A stretch of 64,000 bases of DNA from Cladorrhinum sp. PSN259 (lineage: Eukaryota > Ascomycota > Sordariomycetes > Sordariales > Podosporaceae). The stretch lies in NCBI GenBank assembly GCA_033725935.1, contig MU867096.1, forward strand, positions 248,001 to 312,000, in the 5' to 3' direction. The translations under genes were made by a program, and so were the position numbers. Every line of letters begins with the position of its first letter. The stretch's first letter is position 1. Shown here one piece after another: positions 47,215 to 57,455 of the stretch. Under the pieces are notes generated by a model. That model saw nothing but the letters and a program-made list of their open reading frames with translations. It did not search any database and was not told the origin of the DNA.

Positions 47215-49022
47215 TCAACCATCTAGTATGACCAACCCACCACCCTCATCATATCCAACCCGCCCCTCATCAACGGCCCTCCGCATCTCATCCCTCAACG
47301 GGACCTTATCCCCCGTAACCGGATCCCACTCCCAACCCTCACGCATCCACATCCACCTCAAGCAAGCCCTCAACTCCTTATCCCCTGGCAGAACCCTCAT
47401 CCACTCCGGCTGGAAATCTCCCCCATTTTCCCTACCTTTCCAATCTTGACTCCTACCCAACAATTCATCCCTACAAAAGATCCTCCAAGAATCCAATGCG
47501 TACGCTCCCTTGGTCAAGTGTCCAATCTCCCATGCCGACCCCACCGCTCTCTCTTTCATATCCTTTATCTTATCGAGCTCTTTGGACTCAATATCTTCTT
47601 CTGCACTTTCTGCACCAAACTCTTCGCTGTCTTTGACATGTTCAGCACCTGTGTACCCTCTTACGCCGTACCTCTTTTCCTTTGTGGGCGGGTTTGACAG
47701 CCAGTGGCGCGCGTACTTTTGTATGATCTTCCTCTTGTTCTTGGCTAAACCAAGTGGTTTGATAATCTCCTCAATCTCTTGTTTTACTTCTTTCGAAGCT
47801 AGCGATTCGGGGGTGGGAAAGCGTTGTATGAATTGTCGGAAGATGGGTAGAGCAGCCTTGGCGGCTGTCTTTATCAAAAATGTTACCGCGATTAGAAGAT
47901 GAAAAGGATTGTGTGAAAGCTCTTCTTGAACTAGGCCAAAGCAAGGGGATGACAGAGGCGGAATGGGAGTAATTGGGAGTCCAGGCGGTGGCCGAGGAGG
48001 CTTGGGAGGTGAGGGCGATGCTGTAAAGAAGGGCGAACGGAATGTGGGAGGTTTCTTTGTTAGCGAGGAAGAAGTCTTGCTTGATTTGTGCTGTTGCATC
48101 GACCGATCAACCGGAACAGGAGAGCATGATCGAGTAGGCGGCGAAGGAGGAAGCCGAACCTCATTGTTGGTAGCCGTAATGGGCACTGCAGACTCCTTAG
48201 TAGAGGACGGCTGTAGTGTTGCTGCAGGCTCGGTCTTGACGATAGGAATATTTGAGTTGTTTGAAACCAAGGAAGAAAAAGAGTTATGCCTTGTGATGGA
48301 CGGTGGCAGCCGTGGAGGACCTTCGGATGGGCTCCAGTTGAGCTGCTGCCTTAACTTGTTGGCAATTGAGTCAAACGCTTGAGGCCCAGCGACAACTGAG
48401 AGAGATAGCTCGTTCGTCAGTTTGGCTGCAAGTGTATCGAAAGTTCTAAAATAAACCCCGGCGCTTGACTGAGCTTGAGCAGTAGGTGCCATAGATCCCT
48501 TCGAAACACATCGCTTGCGCTTGTTGGACTTGGCTGGTTTCTCCTCCTCCACCTTGCTATCAGCAAAGAAATGGGACGAAACCAGCTTGGGCCTCTTCGA
48601 CTTCTTTTCAATGCTCGGCTCCTCATCTTCCGCCGTGTTCTTGGGCGTCGGGTTCGACCCTCTCTTCATCCAAGGCGGATCCTCGTTGCTGCTGGCTATG
48701 CGATGTTTGTTAACTGGATGCGTTTTCGTACCAGCCACGGCACGAGACCTCAACAGTCCATGAAGAATCTCGGCCTCCTCAACTCCGCCCTGTACAGTAA
48801 CATTTATATAATTAGAATGGCGCTTTGACAAAGAAAGCTTGGAAAATGAACAAACAAACATACATTGATACTCTGACGCAGAAACTCATCAATCTCATCG
48901 CTGGGAAACATCCCAGCTGCAAGAATCTCGCAAAGGTACTCTTCGGTCTCTCTATCGTCGCAAATGTCAAACTCGGAGAGCAAGTCGTTTGCGATCGCGA
49001 GGGTGATCGGAGCTGGCGACAT
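47215..49022 (-). CDS. MBD4-like DNA glycosylase (HhH-GPD family)
   Basis: Exons 49022-48864 and 48789-47215; about 577 aa. The C-terminal third aligns with the MBD4 glycosylase domain: HNPFHLLIAVTFLIKTAAKAA, FIQRFPTPESL, EIIKPLGLAKNKRKIIQKYA, and the catalytic segment YALDSWRIFCRDEL with the active Asp at about 486. It ends with ELRACLRWMWMREGW like the MBD4 C-terminus. MBD4 removes T or U from G mismatches made by deamination of 5-methylcytosine. There is no methyl-CpG-binding domain. The first 340 residues are disordered, Ser/Pro/Lys-rich with NLS-like patches. An acidic, charged insertion (about residues 418-470) separates the helix-hairpin region from the catalytic helix. Intron 48790-48863 joins QSIN to GGVEEAEIL. 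Activity is inferred from family. Confidence 0.86.
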
Positions 49023-49584
49023 GTCTTTTTCTTTGTGATACTATCTGCCGATAATCAGTATGGTGTTACAGCATTCGGTGAAGGACGGATTGAACTGTTG
49101 TAGATTGGCGGTAACTGAGTTTCCTTGTCGATGTTTTGGTTTGGAGCGAATGGCGGATTAAACTCAAATAAAAGATTGTAAAAAGGTCGACGGTTTCGCA
49201 GCTTCGCTGTATGCAAGTGTCGTTGCGCAAAGCGAAGTTGAAGAAAAACCAGTAGACGACTGGCCTAGCCTTAAAAGTTTCCAATTGCCACCACCACTCA
49301 ACAACTCACCCACGGCTACTGTAGGCTATAATGCAGTAGGTACATTTTGATGAACACAAGGAAAAAAGTCTAGCTGTATTGAGACCGAGATATTTGATTT
49401 ACACTCACACCACAACGTCACCCGGGTTTATAACAACCCCATCCCCCACTGCGCCGGGCCCATTCCTGTTCTTTCTTTCTTTTTGATCTTCTACGCGATG
49501 CTGCGGAACTAGGGGAGCCTAGCGGTATATGATACATACAAGAGAGACAAAGCATCATTTTGATTTCGACTTGGCTTTAGTAAT
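49023..49584. other. Intergenic between two minus-strand genes
   Basis: About 560 bases containing the glycosylase promoter and the 3' UTR of cytochrome c1. Nothing else was seen. Confidence 0.5.
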
Positions 49585-50957
49585 TTAGAAGCGGGTCTTG
49601 CCAGTGCCAGTCTTGGGGGGGTCGTAGACGATCTTCCTGGACTTGAGCCAAGCCCACTTGTAGCGCTTGACCCAGACGCTCATGGCGAACATAACCGAAG
49701 TGATAACCAGAACCTTCATGCCCATGCGCTTGCGGTCGTCCATCTCGGGCTCGGCAGCCCAGTTGAGGAACTCGGTAACGTCCTTGGCCATCTGGGAGGT
49801 GGTAGCGGGGGTCTCATCCTCGTACTCAACGACGCCATCAAAGAGGACACGCGCCATGGCAATGCCGGTACCGGGGAAGTAGGGGTTGAAGTTGAGGCCA
49901 TCGCCGACCTGGGCGCCCGCAGGAGGCTCATCGGGGTAACCGGTGAGGAGGTTGAAGATGTAATCGCAGCCACCGTGGCGGGCCTTGACCATCAAGCTGA
50001 GATCAGGGGGAAGGGCACCGTTGTTGGCGAAGCGGGCAGCCTCGTCGTTCTTGTAGGGGGCGGGGAGGTAGTCGGAAAGCTTGCCAGGGCGCTGCTCGAT
50101 CTCGCCCTGGTCATTGGGCTCGCTGTCGTACTCGTTCTCCTCAGCGAGGGCCTTGGCCTCATCGACGGTCAAGATGCTGCCAACAAGGGTGCGGTAGGGC
50201 ACTCTGCTGAGAGAGTGGCAAGAGGCGCAGACTTCTCGGTAAACCTGGAAACCTCTCCGGAGACTGCAGGGTCGCTAGATGTCAGCCACCAAGGGACGCA
50301 GTGGTGGGGTGGGTGACAGGTGTGGAAAGAGAGCTTACGCTTGGTGGTCAAAGGTCTTGAACCATTGCTGGTGGACCCAGGGGTACTTGGTAGGGTGAAG
50401 ACTGTGTCGACAGTAAGCTTCGCGGTCTCGATGTTCTCCAATGGATGCCCCGGTCGAATATGCCTCAACGCGGACGAGGCAACCTCGGCCCGCACTTTTC
50501 CGGCTCGGACGACCTGTCGATCAAGCACTCACCCTTCCTCAGCAGGCGTCATGGCGTGCGCGTTGGGTCCATAGAGATGGTAGTACCAGGCAATCGAGCC
50601 GGCGGCGACGGTGGTGGCAGCGGCGGCAGCGATGTTGAGGCGGAGCGGCGATTCGGCAGTCGACCCGGAGCTCGAGGAAGCAGCGCGCTGGGAGTGATTT
50701 GAGTGGTTAGCTTAGGGAGCGGGGGGCATGAGGGCGATTGGACATCGCCATCGAGTGAGAAGCAATGGGGGGGAATATCTCGGTGTTGATGTTGGAGATG
50801 TTGGTGCCATTGTTGATATGTCATGCCACCACTCCTCCCTCTCCTCCTCCATCCCCCCGTATAACCACCAACCCAAACATACCTTGCTAATTTGCACGGC
50901 GCCATTTCTCGCGCTGGCAAACGCGCGCATGGGGCGCATGGCAGACCTCGCCAGCAT
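49585..50957 (-). CDS. CYT1: Cytochrome c1, mitochondrial complex III
   Basis: Exons 50957-50883, 50687-50533, 50401-50339 and 50263-49585; about 323 aa, near the usual fungal size. Residues 1-60 form an Arg/Ala/Ser-rich bipartite presequence with an internal hydrophobic stretch (NIAAAATTVAAGSIAWYY) for inner-membrane sorting. Haem c attaches at CASCH (about 110-114). The axial Met lies in GTGIAMARVL, and the C-terminal membrane anchor follows (VLVITSVMFAMSVWVKRYKW). It passes electrons from the Rieske protein to cytochrome c. Introns: 50688-50882 (195 nt, the longest), 50402-50532 (131 nt) and 50264-50338. Joins give AEEG-LHPTKYPWVHQQW and DHQA-LRRGFQVYREVC, both family-conserved. The start ATG is at 50957. 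Confidence 0.95.
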
Positions 50958-51504
50958 GGTGGGCAAGCCTTGCGGAGCTTTGGAGGGTATCGTCGTTCGG
51001 GTGGACAAGGCAATTGGCTGCCAGTGTCGGTGTTCTGGAGGTTACAGGCTCAAGCTGGTGAAGGTCGATGCAGTCAGGTTTCTCAAATTCGGGATTCTTA
51101 GGAACCAAGGCTGTCTGATTGGCCAGCCAATCAGAGCTTGGAATAACGCTTACGGCTTCTGAGTTTTTCCCAAGCTCCGACCCACCGATGTACCCGGACG
51201 AGAGTTCCAACCGAATCAAAGCTCTTCCCTGGAGCTGTTTCTGCCAAGGTTGCCCCGCTCTGTTTCCCTAAGCTCAACCTGGTTCTTTCTCATAGCAAGA
51301 CATCATCATTACTATCTGGCACCTATCACAATCGATCCAAAGCGAATCTTTGACTTTTCATCCAGTACACAATAGGAACATCAAGCTTTTCTTTTCCAGT
51401 AAAACGCCAAGATAGGTATCAATGAGAAGAAGAGAAAGAAAACAGCCACCATCAGACAACGCTCGGCCATCATTAACAAGCATGGGCCCGGATGCAAAAC
51501 CTTT
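50958..51504. other. Intergenic, upstream of cytochrome c1
   Basis: About 550 bases with the cytochrome c1 promoter and the 3' UTR of DAHP synthase. No extra gene was seen. Confidence 0.5.
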
Positions 51505-52836
51505 TTATGCGCTCTTTTGAGCCAAAACCTCACGACGCTTCTTGACGGCATTTGCTAGAAGATCCAACACACTGAGGGTATCTTCCCATCCGATGCAAGC
51601 ATCCGTGATGCTCACACCATACTTCAGGCCCTCCTTGCCTTCCTTGGGTACCTTCTGGTTACCTGCTCAGTGTTAGCTCGAGTTCATGGTCAAATATCAT
51701 TGCTGGAAGTTACCCACCCTCGCCAATGTTGCTCTCGATCATGACACCCATGACGCCCTCCTCACCCTGCTCGATCTGCTCAGCCAACGTCGCGGCAACC
51801 TTGGGCTGGTTCTTGTGGTCCTTGAGTGAGTTGCCGTGGCTGCAATCAACCATTAACCTCTGTCTGAGGCCGGCCTTGGCCAATGCCGCCTTGGCTTCGG
51901 TGATGTTGTTGGCATCGTAGTTGGTTCCTTTGCTGCCGCCGCGCAGGATAACGAAGCAATCCTCGTTGCCAACGGTGCCTACTATAGCAACAACACCGGG
52001 CTTAGTTACGGACAAGAAATGATGGGGGTGTCTAACAGCGCCAATAGCGTCGACTGCGACTCCCAAACTACCGTCGGTACCATTCTTGAAGCCAACGGGA
52101 AAGCTGAGACCGCTTGCCAGCTCACGATGGAGCTGAGACTCGGTGGTGCGGGCACCGACAGCGCCAACACTCAGAAGATCGGCCAAGAACTGCGGGCTGA
52201 TAGTATCAAGCATCTCGCTAGCAAGGGGCATTCCCTTGGAGGTAAGGTCGACGAAGAGCTGTCTGCTGAGGCGCAAACCCTTGTTGATCTTGAAGCTGTT
52301 GTCGATATCGGGGTCGTTGATGAGACCCTTCCAGCCCACGGTTGTGCGTGGCTTTTCGAGGTAGGAGCGCATCACAATCAATAATTCATCCTTGTGCTTC
52401 TCCTTCTCCTTCATCAACATGTCGCAGTACTCGAGGGCTGCCTTGGGGTCATGGATGGAGCATGGCCCAATGACGACCAGCAATCTCTTCTTCTCATCGG
52501 TACCATTGACAATGGCGACAGCTTCCTCACGGCCATCAAGCACAGTTTGCTTTGATTGCGGGGTCTGGGGGATCTCGTGCTGGAGCAGGTCGGGGGGCGT
52601 CAACGGGTTGTAGCCGCGAACTTGGAAAGAGGTTAGCAATAGACAAATGTAATGTAGTTCCATGGCAATTGCTTACTCCTCCAATCTTCACTCTCAGCCT
52701 TGTTACCGACATTCTTATTTTCGATATAGAAGGCCTAAATATTATATGGTGAGTCAGATCAAAATGTTGCTTCTTCAATCTTCAAAATACCTGAAAGCGA
52801 AGAAACGCGGGGGGGTAATAGTGGACCTACCGACAT
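51505..52836 (-). CDS. 3-deoxy-D-arabino-heptulosonate-7-phosphate synthase (class I)
   Basis: Exons 52836-52831, 52734-52677, 52620-51718 and 51662-51505; about 374 aa, standard for the yeast Aro3/Aro4 type. It condenses erythrose-4-phosphate and PEP, the first step of the shikimate pathway. Family motifs: DWRIRGYNPLTPPDLL, LLVVIGPCSIHDPKAALEYC, MRSYLEKPRTTVGWKG, GARTTESQ, PVGFKNGTDGSLGVAVDA, CFVILRGGSKGTNYD and MVDCSHGNS. The first coding exon is just 6 bases (Met-Ser), found by the join MS-AFYIENKNVG. Other introns are 52735-52830, 52621-52676 and 51663-51717. Whether it is the Phe- or Tyr-inhibited isozyme cannot be decided safely here. A TGACTCA site upstream (53076) fits cross-pathway (Gcn4/CPC1) control. 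Confidence 0.95.
52750..52756. promoter_or_regulatory. Gcn4/CPC1-type TGAGTCA in intron 1 of DAHP synthase
   Basis: TGAGTCA is a perfect consensus for Gcn4/CPC1. It lies inside the first intron of the DAHP synthase gene, 75 bases downstream of its 6-base first exon. One such site is expected by chance about every 8 kb, so it is a candidate only. Confidence 0.4.
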
Positions 52837-53571
52837 GGTGACGTTGTTTAAGGGTCTTCGTAGTTCAATTCTGAGTTTATAGAACCAATTAATCAAAAAC
52901 TGTGTACTAAGGAAGTTGTATAACTGCTGGAGGAAAAAAAGAGGGAGAGAGATTCAGGTACTGGCAAAAAGGCGGTCTTCTTTTTTTTGGCGCCGGTGGC
53001 GGTCAATTAAGCTAGAAGAAGTATGAGTATGCATCCGGTGCCCCTCCTAATAACTTTGGTGAGGGGCAAGATCCATGACTCAAATGTGGGGTGGCTCAAC
53101 TTACATGCAATCTCTCTGTGCGGGCAACGGGCAACGTATGTAAATGCAGATGCAAGCTCTTTTCAGGCATTCGCAATTTTATTTTGGAAATCCAACCCTC
53201 CAACCTGGAAAACCCCCCGAGGCTGACATTACATCCCGCCGGTCACCGTCCCGGCCACCGCGCAACCAAAATGCCTTGCCCCAATCCCAATCATCTTTGT
53301 CATGTTCGCACGTGCTGGACAGGAATACATGAAAGGACTCGAACGGCAATGGATGAGACTGATCTCTTTGAAAACATCTAATCCAAACAAAAGTATTGGT
53401 TCCTGGCAGCCCAGTGCACCCCACTGCCGATGAATTCCTTTCCTTGAAAGAACAGTTCCCCTGTTTGTCTTCCGGGAGCTTTGGGCAGGCCGGAGTTCCA
53501 CACCTCCGAGGTCGGACGGCCGAACTCAGATTCGCCATAAAATCAGCAGCAGGCCACTTTTCGGCTACCAA
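52837..53571. other. DAHP synthase promoter region and AIG1-like 3' region
   Basis: About 735 bases between two minus-strand genes. It holds the TGACTCA site and T-rich leader DNA near 52975-52990. No gene is seen. Confidence 0.5.
53076..53082. promoter_or_regulatory. Gcn4/CPC1-type TGACTCA upstream of DAHP synthase
   Basis: TGACTCA is about 240 bases upstream of the DAHP synthase start codon (52836, minus strand). That is a typical position for general amino-acid (cross-pathway) control of aromatic amino-acid genes. Function is inferred from the consensus. Confidence 0.5.
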
Positions 53572-54416
53572 TTACTCCGACTTGATGGGATTGAGCGCCT
53601 CCTTCTTGAACTTGTCAATCCCGTTCACTTTTCCGTATACCCATTTGAGACCCATTGTGCTTACTGCCATCAGCAGGCCTGACACGGTAAACAAGACGAC
53701 TCGCTGACCCGTGGAGAGCAGGTCAAAGATTGGATACGGGTACCTGCTGAGTGTCAGACAACCAACACAAACAATAACCTTTCTGTGAATGTAACCCACC
53801 ATCCGTTTCGCGTATAGCAATATTCTACCCAGGCCCAATATGCAAAAGCGAGAATGGTACTGATGGTCATTGCACCATAGCCCTTGATGGTCCAAGGAGG
53901 GCTGAGGAGCAAGAGATCTAGGGTCAACATGATGGCTGGCATAGCATGGAAACCGCTTTCGCCGAGTTAGTGTGCTGCACATACAGTACGTATATGTTGC
54001 ATTGCATCATGTCATGTTGGATGGCTGGGTGATTCAACCTACAAGTCAGGAAGGAAAGGGAGCATCAGCTCCGGGGGCACGATCAAGGACTTGTCAATGG
54101 CAGACAGCCCCCAATAGAGGATACTGATGAGCACCTCTAAGGGTGCCGCGGTTACCGCCAGCACATTCTTGATTTTGAAGAGTTGGGGGTTCAACGTCAG
54201 GTCAGCCAGTAGGGCGAATGCTGAAGTAAGAGTGGCTAGGCCCAGCCCGATGATGGTAAGGAACTGAAAGTCACCCCCAAACCCTTGGTGAACTGGATTT
54301 GGAAATTGGTTGAGGTACCAGAAGTTGTAATAGTAGGACAAGAGTCCCACGATGTGGATAATCGCAGAGAAGCCCCGCGAGGGAGAAGATAAACGTTGTG
54401 ACGGATGGCGGGTCAT
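53572..54416 (-). CDS. AIG1/FAR-17a/ADTRP-family membrane protein
   Basis: Exons 54416-54043, 53955-53800 and 53743-53572; about 233 aa with five to six hydrophobic helices. Helix 1 is SAIIHIVGLLSYYYNFWYLN, then FQFLTIIGLGLATLTSAFALLADL and GFHAMPAIMLTLDLLLLSPPW, ending with VVLFTVSGLLMAV and a basic tail. In mammals AIG1 and ADTRP hydrolyse fatty-acid esters of hydroxy fatty acids with a Thr-His pair. The equivalent positions look like Thr54 (FLT) and His128 (GFHAMP). Introns 53956-54042 and 53744-53799 give in-frame joins (LPD-FGFHAMP, NGW-YPYPIFDLL). It is probably in the ER or another endomembrane; the substrate in fungi is not known. Confidence 0.86.
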
Positions 54417-55357
54417 TCCTGAAAACGATATAAAATGAGTGAGGAAAAAAAGGTAATGTCTGAGAGTATTGCGTCTCTAAATCACTAGACAGGTATACGT
54501 AGTGAAGTTTGAGCTGTAAGGTCGGATCCTTGTGTGTTTACTAATTCCAAGGGGACCTGAGTGAACGAGGATTGGATACTACGTCATCCGCCGAAGATAA
54601 CACTGAAACTTTGCAAGACAAATCAGAAAGAGGCGAGAGACAGCTAGCTTGATGGCTTTATAGTGTGGGAAGAAAAGAACGCTATCTGTGTAAGTTCACT
54701 TGGCGCCGTTCTAGAAACAGTCAGGTATGAAAGGTCAAAACAGTTGAATCTAATATGAATGAAGTAAGCTCGGAACGGCGCCCAACCTTGAACTGAGGAA
54801 ACTGTCAGCCCAAACGCAAGGTACAAAAAGAAGGGGCTGGCTCCCTGCTGGCAAGCTGGAAATTCGGCTTTTGTGGCTTGGGGCTGGCTTTGAAAGTTCC
54901 GACAAGATTCTGCGTATCCGAGATGCAGACATGAACTGTTTTCCTCAGGACAACGTGTATTGGAGCAACACCACAAGGAGATGATTTTAAGGGTCCCATT
55001 GACTGATTTCTGGAGATGTGATCACAAAGAAATGTGCTTCATTCATGCAGAGAATATCTGGCTGGGCTGCGGCATTCGGCGTCCTGTCTCCAGGTCGTTT
55101 GTCTTGAAAATTTTGTGGTATAGGTGTGAACTTTTGTTACATTTCCAACCCCAGTTTTTTATTTACGATGGGCACCTGCGGCCAGGGGCCCTGGAGGACT
55201 TGGCCCTTGGCAAGGCCCCACCAACCTTCGCGGGACGAAGCGCAGCCAATGATCAGATGCGCGCGTCCGCCGCAGTGAAGTGTTCGCGTGTGGTTTTAAA
55301 GGAATAAATTATTCTTGGGAACGACGACAACACCGGCATACCACCGAATTCGTCACC
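54417..55357. other. Divergent promoter region
   Basis: About 940 bases between the AIG1-like gene (-) and the PPWD1-type gene (+). Nothing beyond presumed promoters was recognised. Confidence 0.5.
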
Positions 55358-57368
55358 ATGGCCGAAGTCAGCAATGATGAAGACGCGAAGTCTAACAAGC
55401 GCAGTCATGCCGAGTTTACAGAAAATGATGGCTCTGGTATGTCTCTGTCACATCTAAGCTATTACGCACTTCCGTAGTTAACCATGTATTTGAATGTGAA
55501 GACAGCTCTTCCGACGATGATATGGGGCCGCAGCTCCCCTCGGCCTCTGCACCCAAGAAGAAGCGCCGCGTTCTCCCCTACGAGAAGCTCTACATTTCAG
55601 CACTCCCAAATTCGACCCGATACTCCAAGTCCCTAATGCACAAGGAACAGTTGTCCTTCCTTACCATGACACCGATCACCGAGTTCCTGATCACATCATC
55701 CGTCGACGGCGCTGTCAAGTTCTGGAAGAAGGTCGCTGAGGGCATCGAGTTTGTCAAGGAGTTCAAGGCCCACCAAGGCGAGATTAAGTCTGTTTCGACG
55801 AGCGCAGATGGGAGGAGCTTTGCGACGGCGGGAGACGACAAGACGATCAAGCTATTTGATGTTGTTACTTTCGATCTTCTGGCGGTTTTACAACTGGAAT
55901 ATGTCCCTCGATGTATCTGCTGGGTTCACAATAAGGGGGCTTCTTTGCCGCTGCTGGCCGTTTCTGACGATAGCGCCAAGCCGAGCATCCATATCTACGA
56001 TGGGAGGGGGGAGAATCAGGCCCCTATTCACACAATCACTGGTCTTCACAGGAGCCCGGTGACGGTTATGGCTTACAACGACGGTTTTGACTGCGTGATC
56101 TCGGCGGACGAGGGAGGCATGGTAGAGTATTGGCAGCCAGGAGGGTCATATGAAAAGCCAGACAACGTGTTCCAGTACAAGAGCTCGACAAGTCTTTTCG
56201 ATTTCAAAAAAGCAAAGTCGGCGCCGACGTCAATCACCATTTCGCCTGATGGGAGTCGGTTCGCAACAATATCATTCCCTGACCGCAAGATACGCCTCTT
56301 CGACTTCGCTACGGCCAAACTTCAGCGTACATATGACGAATCACTTGCTGTCATCGAGGAGATGCAACAGGCCGGGACGGCAATCCAGAAATTGGACGCC
56401 GTAGAGTTCGGTCGCCGGCTTGCGCAGGAACGCGAGATTGAGGCACCAGCGTACCGCGACAAGTTCAACATCATATTTGACGAGTCGGGAAATTTCCTAT
56501 TATATGGTTCATATTTGGGAGTCAAGGTACTGAATACCTACACGAATCAGGTTGTCAAGGTGTATGGGCGCGAAGAAGGGTTCCGGCCGCTTTCTCTGGC
56601 TATGTACCAAGGCCAACCTCAGAAGAAGGGCGTTACCACTGTTGCCATGGCAGCGTCGAATAACCCGCTTCTCCAAGAGTCCGAGACTAGGGATCCCATC
56701 CTGGTTGTCACAGGGGTTGGCAAGGTACGATTCTACATGTTTAACAACACGGAGGAGATTTCCAAGTCTACGAGAGATGTTCAAAATGAGAAGCCCGTGG
56801 TTCTTGGGGCAAAGAAGAAGGAGCAGAAGAAGGTGGCTGAGACTGGCACTTCAGCCATCATCCACACAACGTACGGTGACATCCACATCCGCCTGTTCCC
56901 CGACGCAGCACCAAAAGCTGTCGAGAACTTTGTCACACACTCTAAGCGTGGTTACTATAACAACACGATCTTCCACCGTGTAATACGGAAGTTTATGATC
57001 CAGGGAGGAGATCCTCTGGGCGACGGTACAGGTGGTGAGAGTATTTGGGGCAGGGAGTTCGAAGACGAATTTAGCACCTTGAAGCACGACAAGCCATATA
57101 CGGTCAGTATGGCGAACGCTGGCCCTAATACCAACGGGAGTCAGTTCTTCATCACGACCGAGAAGACAGTAAGTTTCAATGTTCGTTCCTGAAGAGAACA
57201 TGAGCGTTGCTAACAAATATTCAGCCCTGGCTTGACAACAAGCACACAATTTTCGGGCGCGCAGTGAAGGGCTTGGATGTGGTCCACAAGATTGAAAACG
57301 CAAAGACGTACAAGGACAAGGAGAGGCCGCTGGACGACATCAAGATCATCAATATTGATATTGCATAG
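55358..57368 (+). CDS. PPWD1-type WD40-repeat cyclophilin (spliceosomal PPIase)
   Basis: Exons 55358-55436, 55502-57168 and 57225-57368; about 629 aa (human PPWD1 is similar). WD40-type repeats fill the first 400 residues (EFLITSSVDGAVKFWKK, SFATAGDDKTIKLFDV, CVISADEGGMVEYW, RFATISFPDRKIRLFD). A cyclophilin domain starts near 472 (SAIIHTTYGDIHIRLFPDAAP) with FHRVIRKFMIQGGDP, SMANAGPNTNGSQFFITT and the Trp of PWLDNKHTIFGR. PPWD1 sits in the late-stage spliceosome. An acidic/Ser N-terminus precedes the basic PKKKRRV NLS. The first intron uses acceptor GAAG at 55501; the next AG has the wrong phase. The second intron is 57169-57224. The 3' end has a short CAG run (57371-57393). Confidence 0.94.
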
Positions 57369-57370
57369 TA

Positions 57371-57393
57371 CCAGCAGCAGCAGCAGCAGCAGT
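57371..57393 (+). repeat. Short (CAG)n microsatellite
   Basis: About seven CAG units immediately after the PPWD1-type stop codon, followed by ATG/GAT-type runs. It lies in the narrow gap between two convergent genes. Confidence 0.85.
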
Positions 57394-57455
57394 AGTATAT
57401 GATGATGATATAAATATTAAATAATGAAGCGTTGTTATTTTCTCTCACAGAAACA

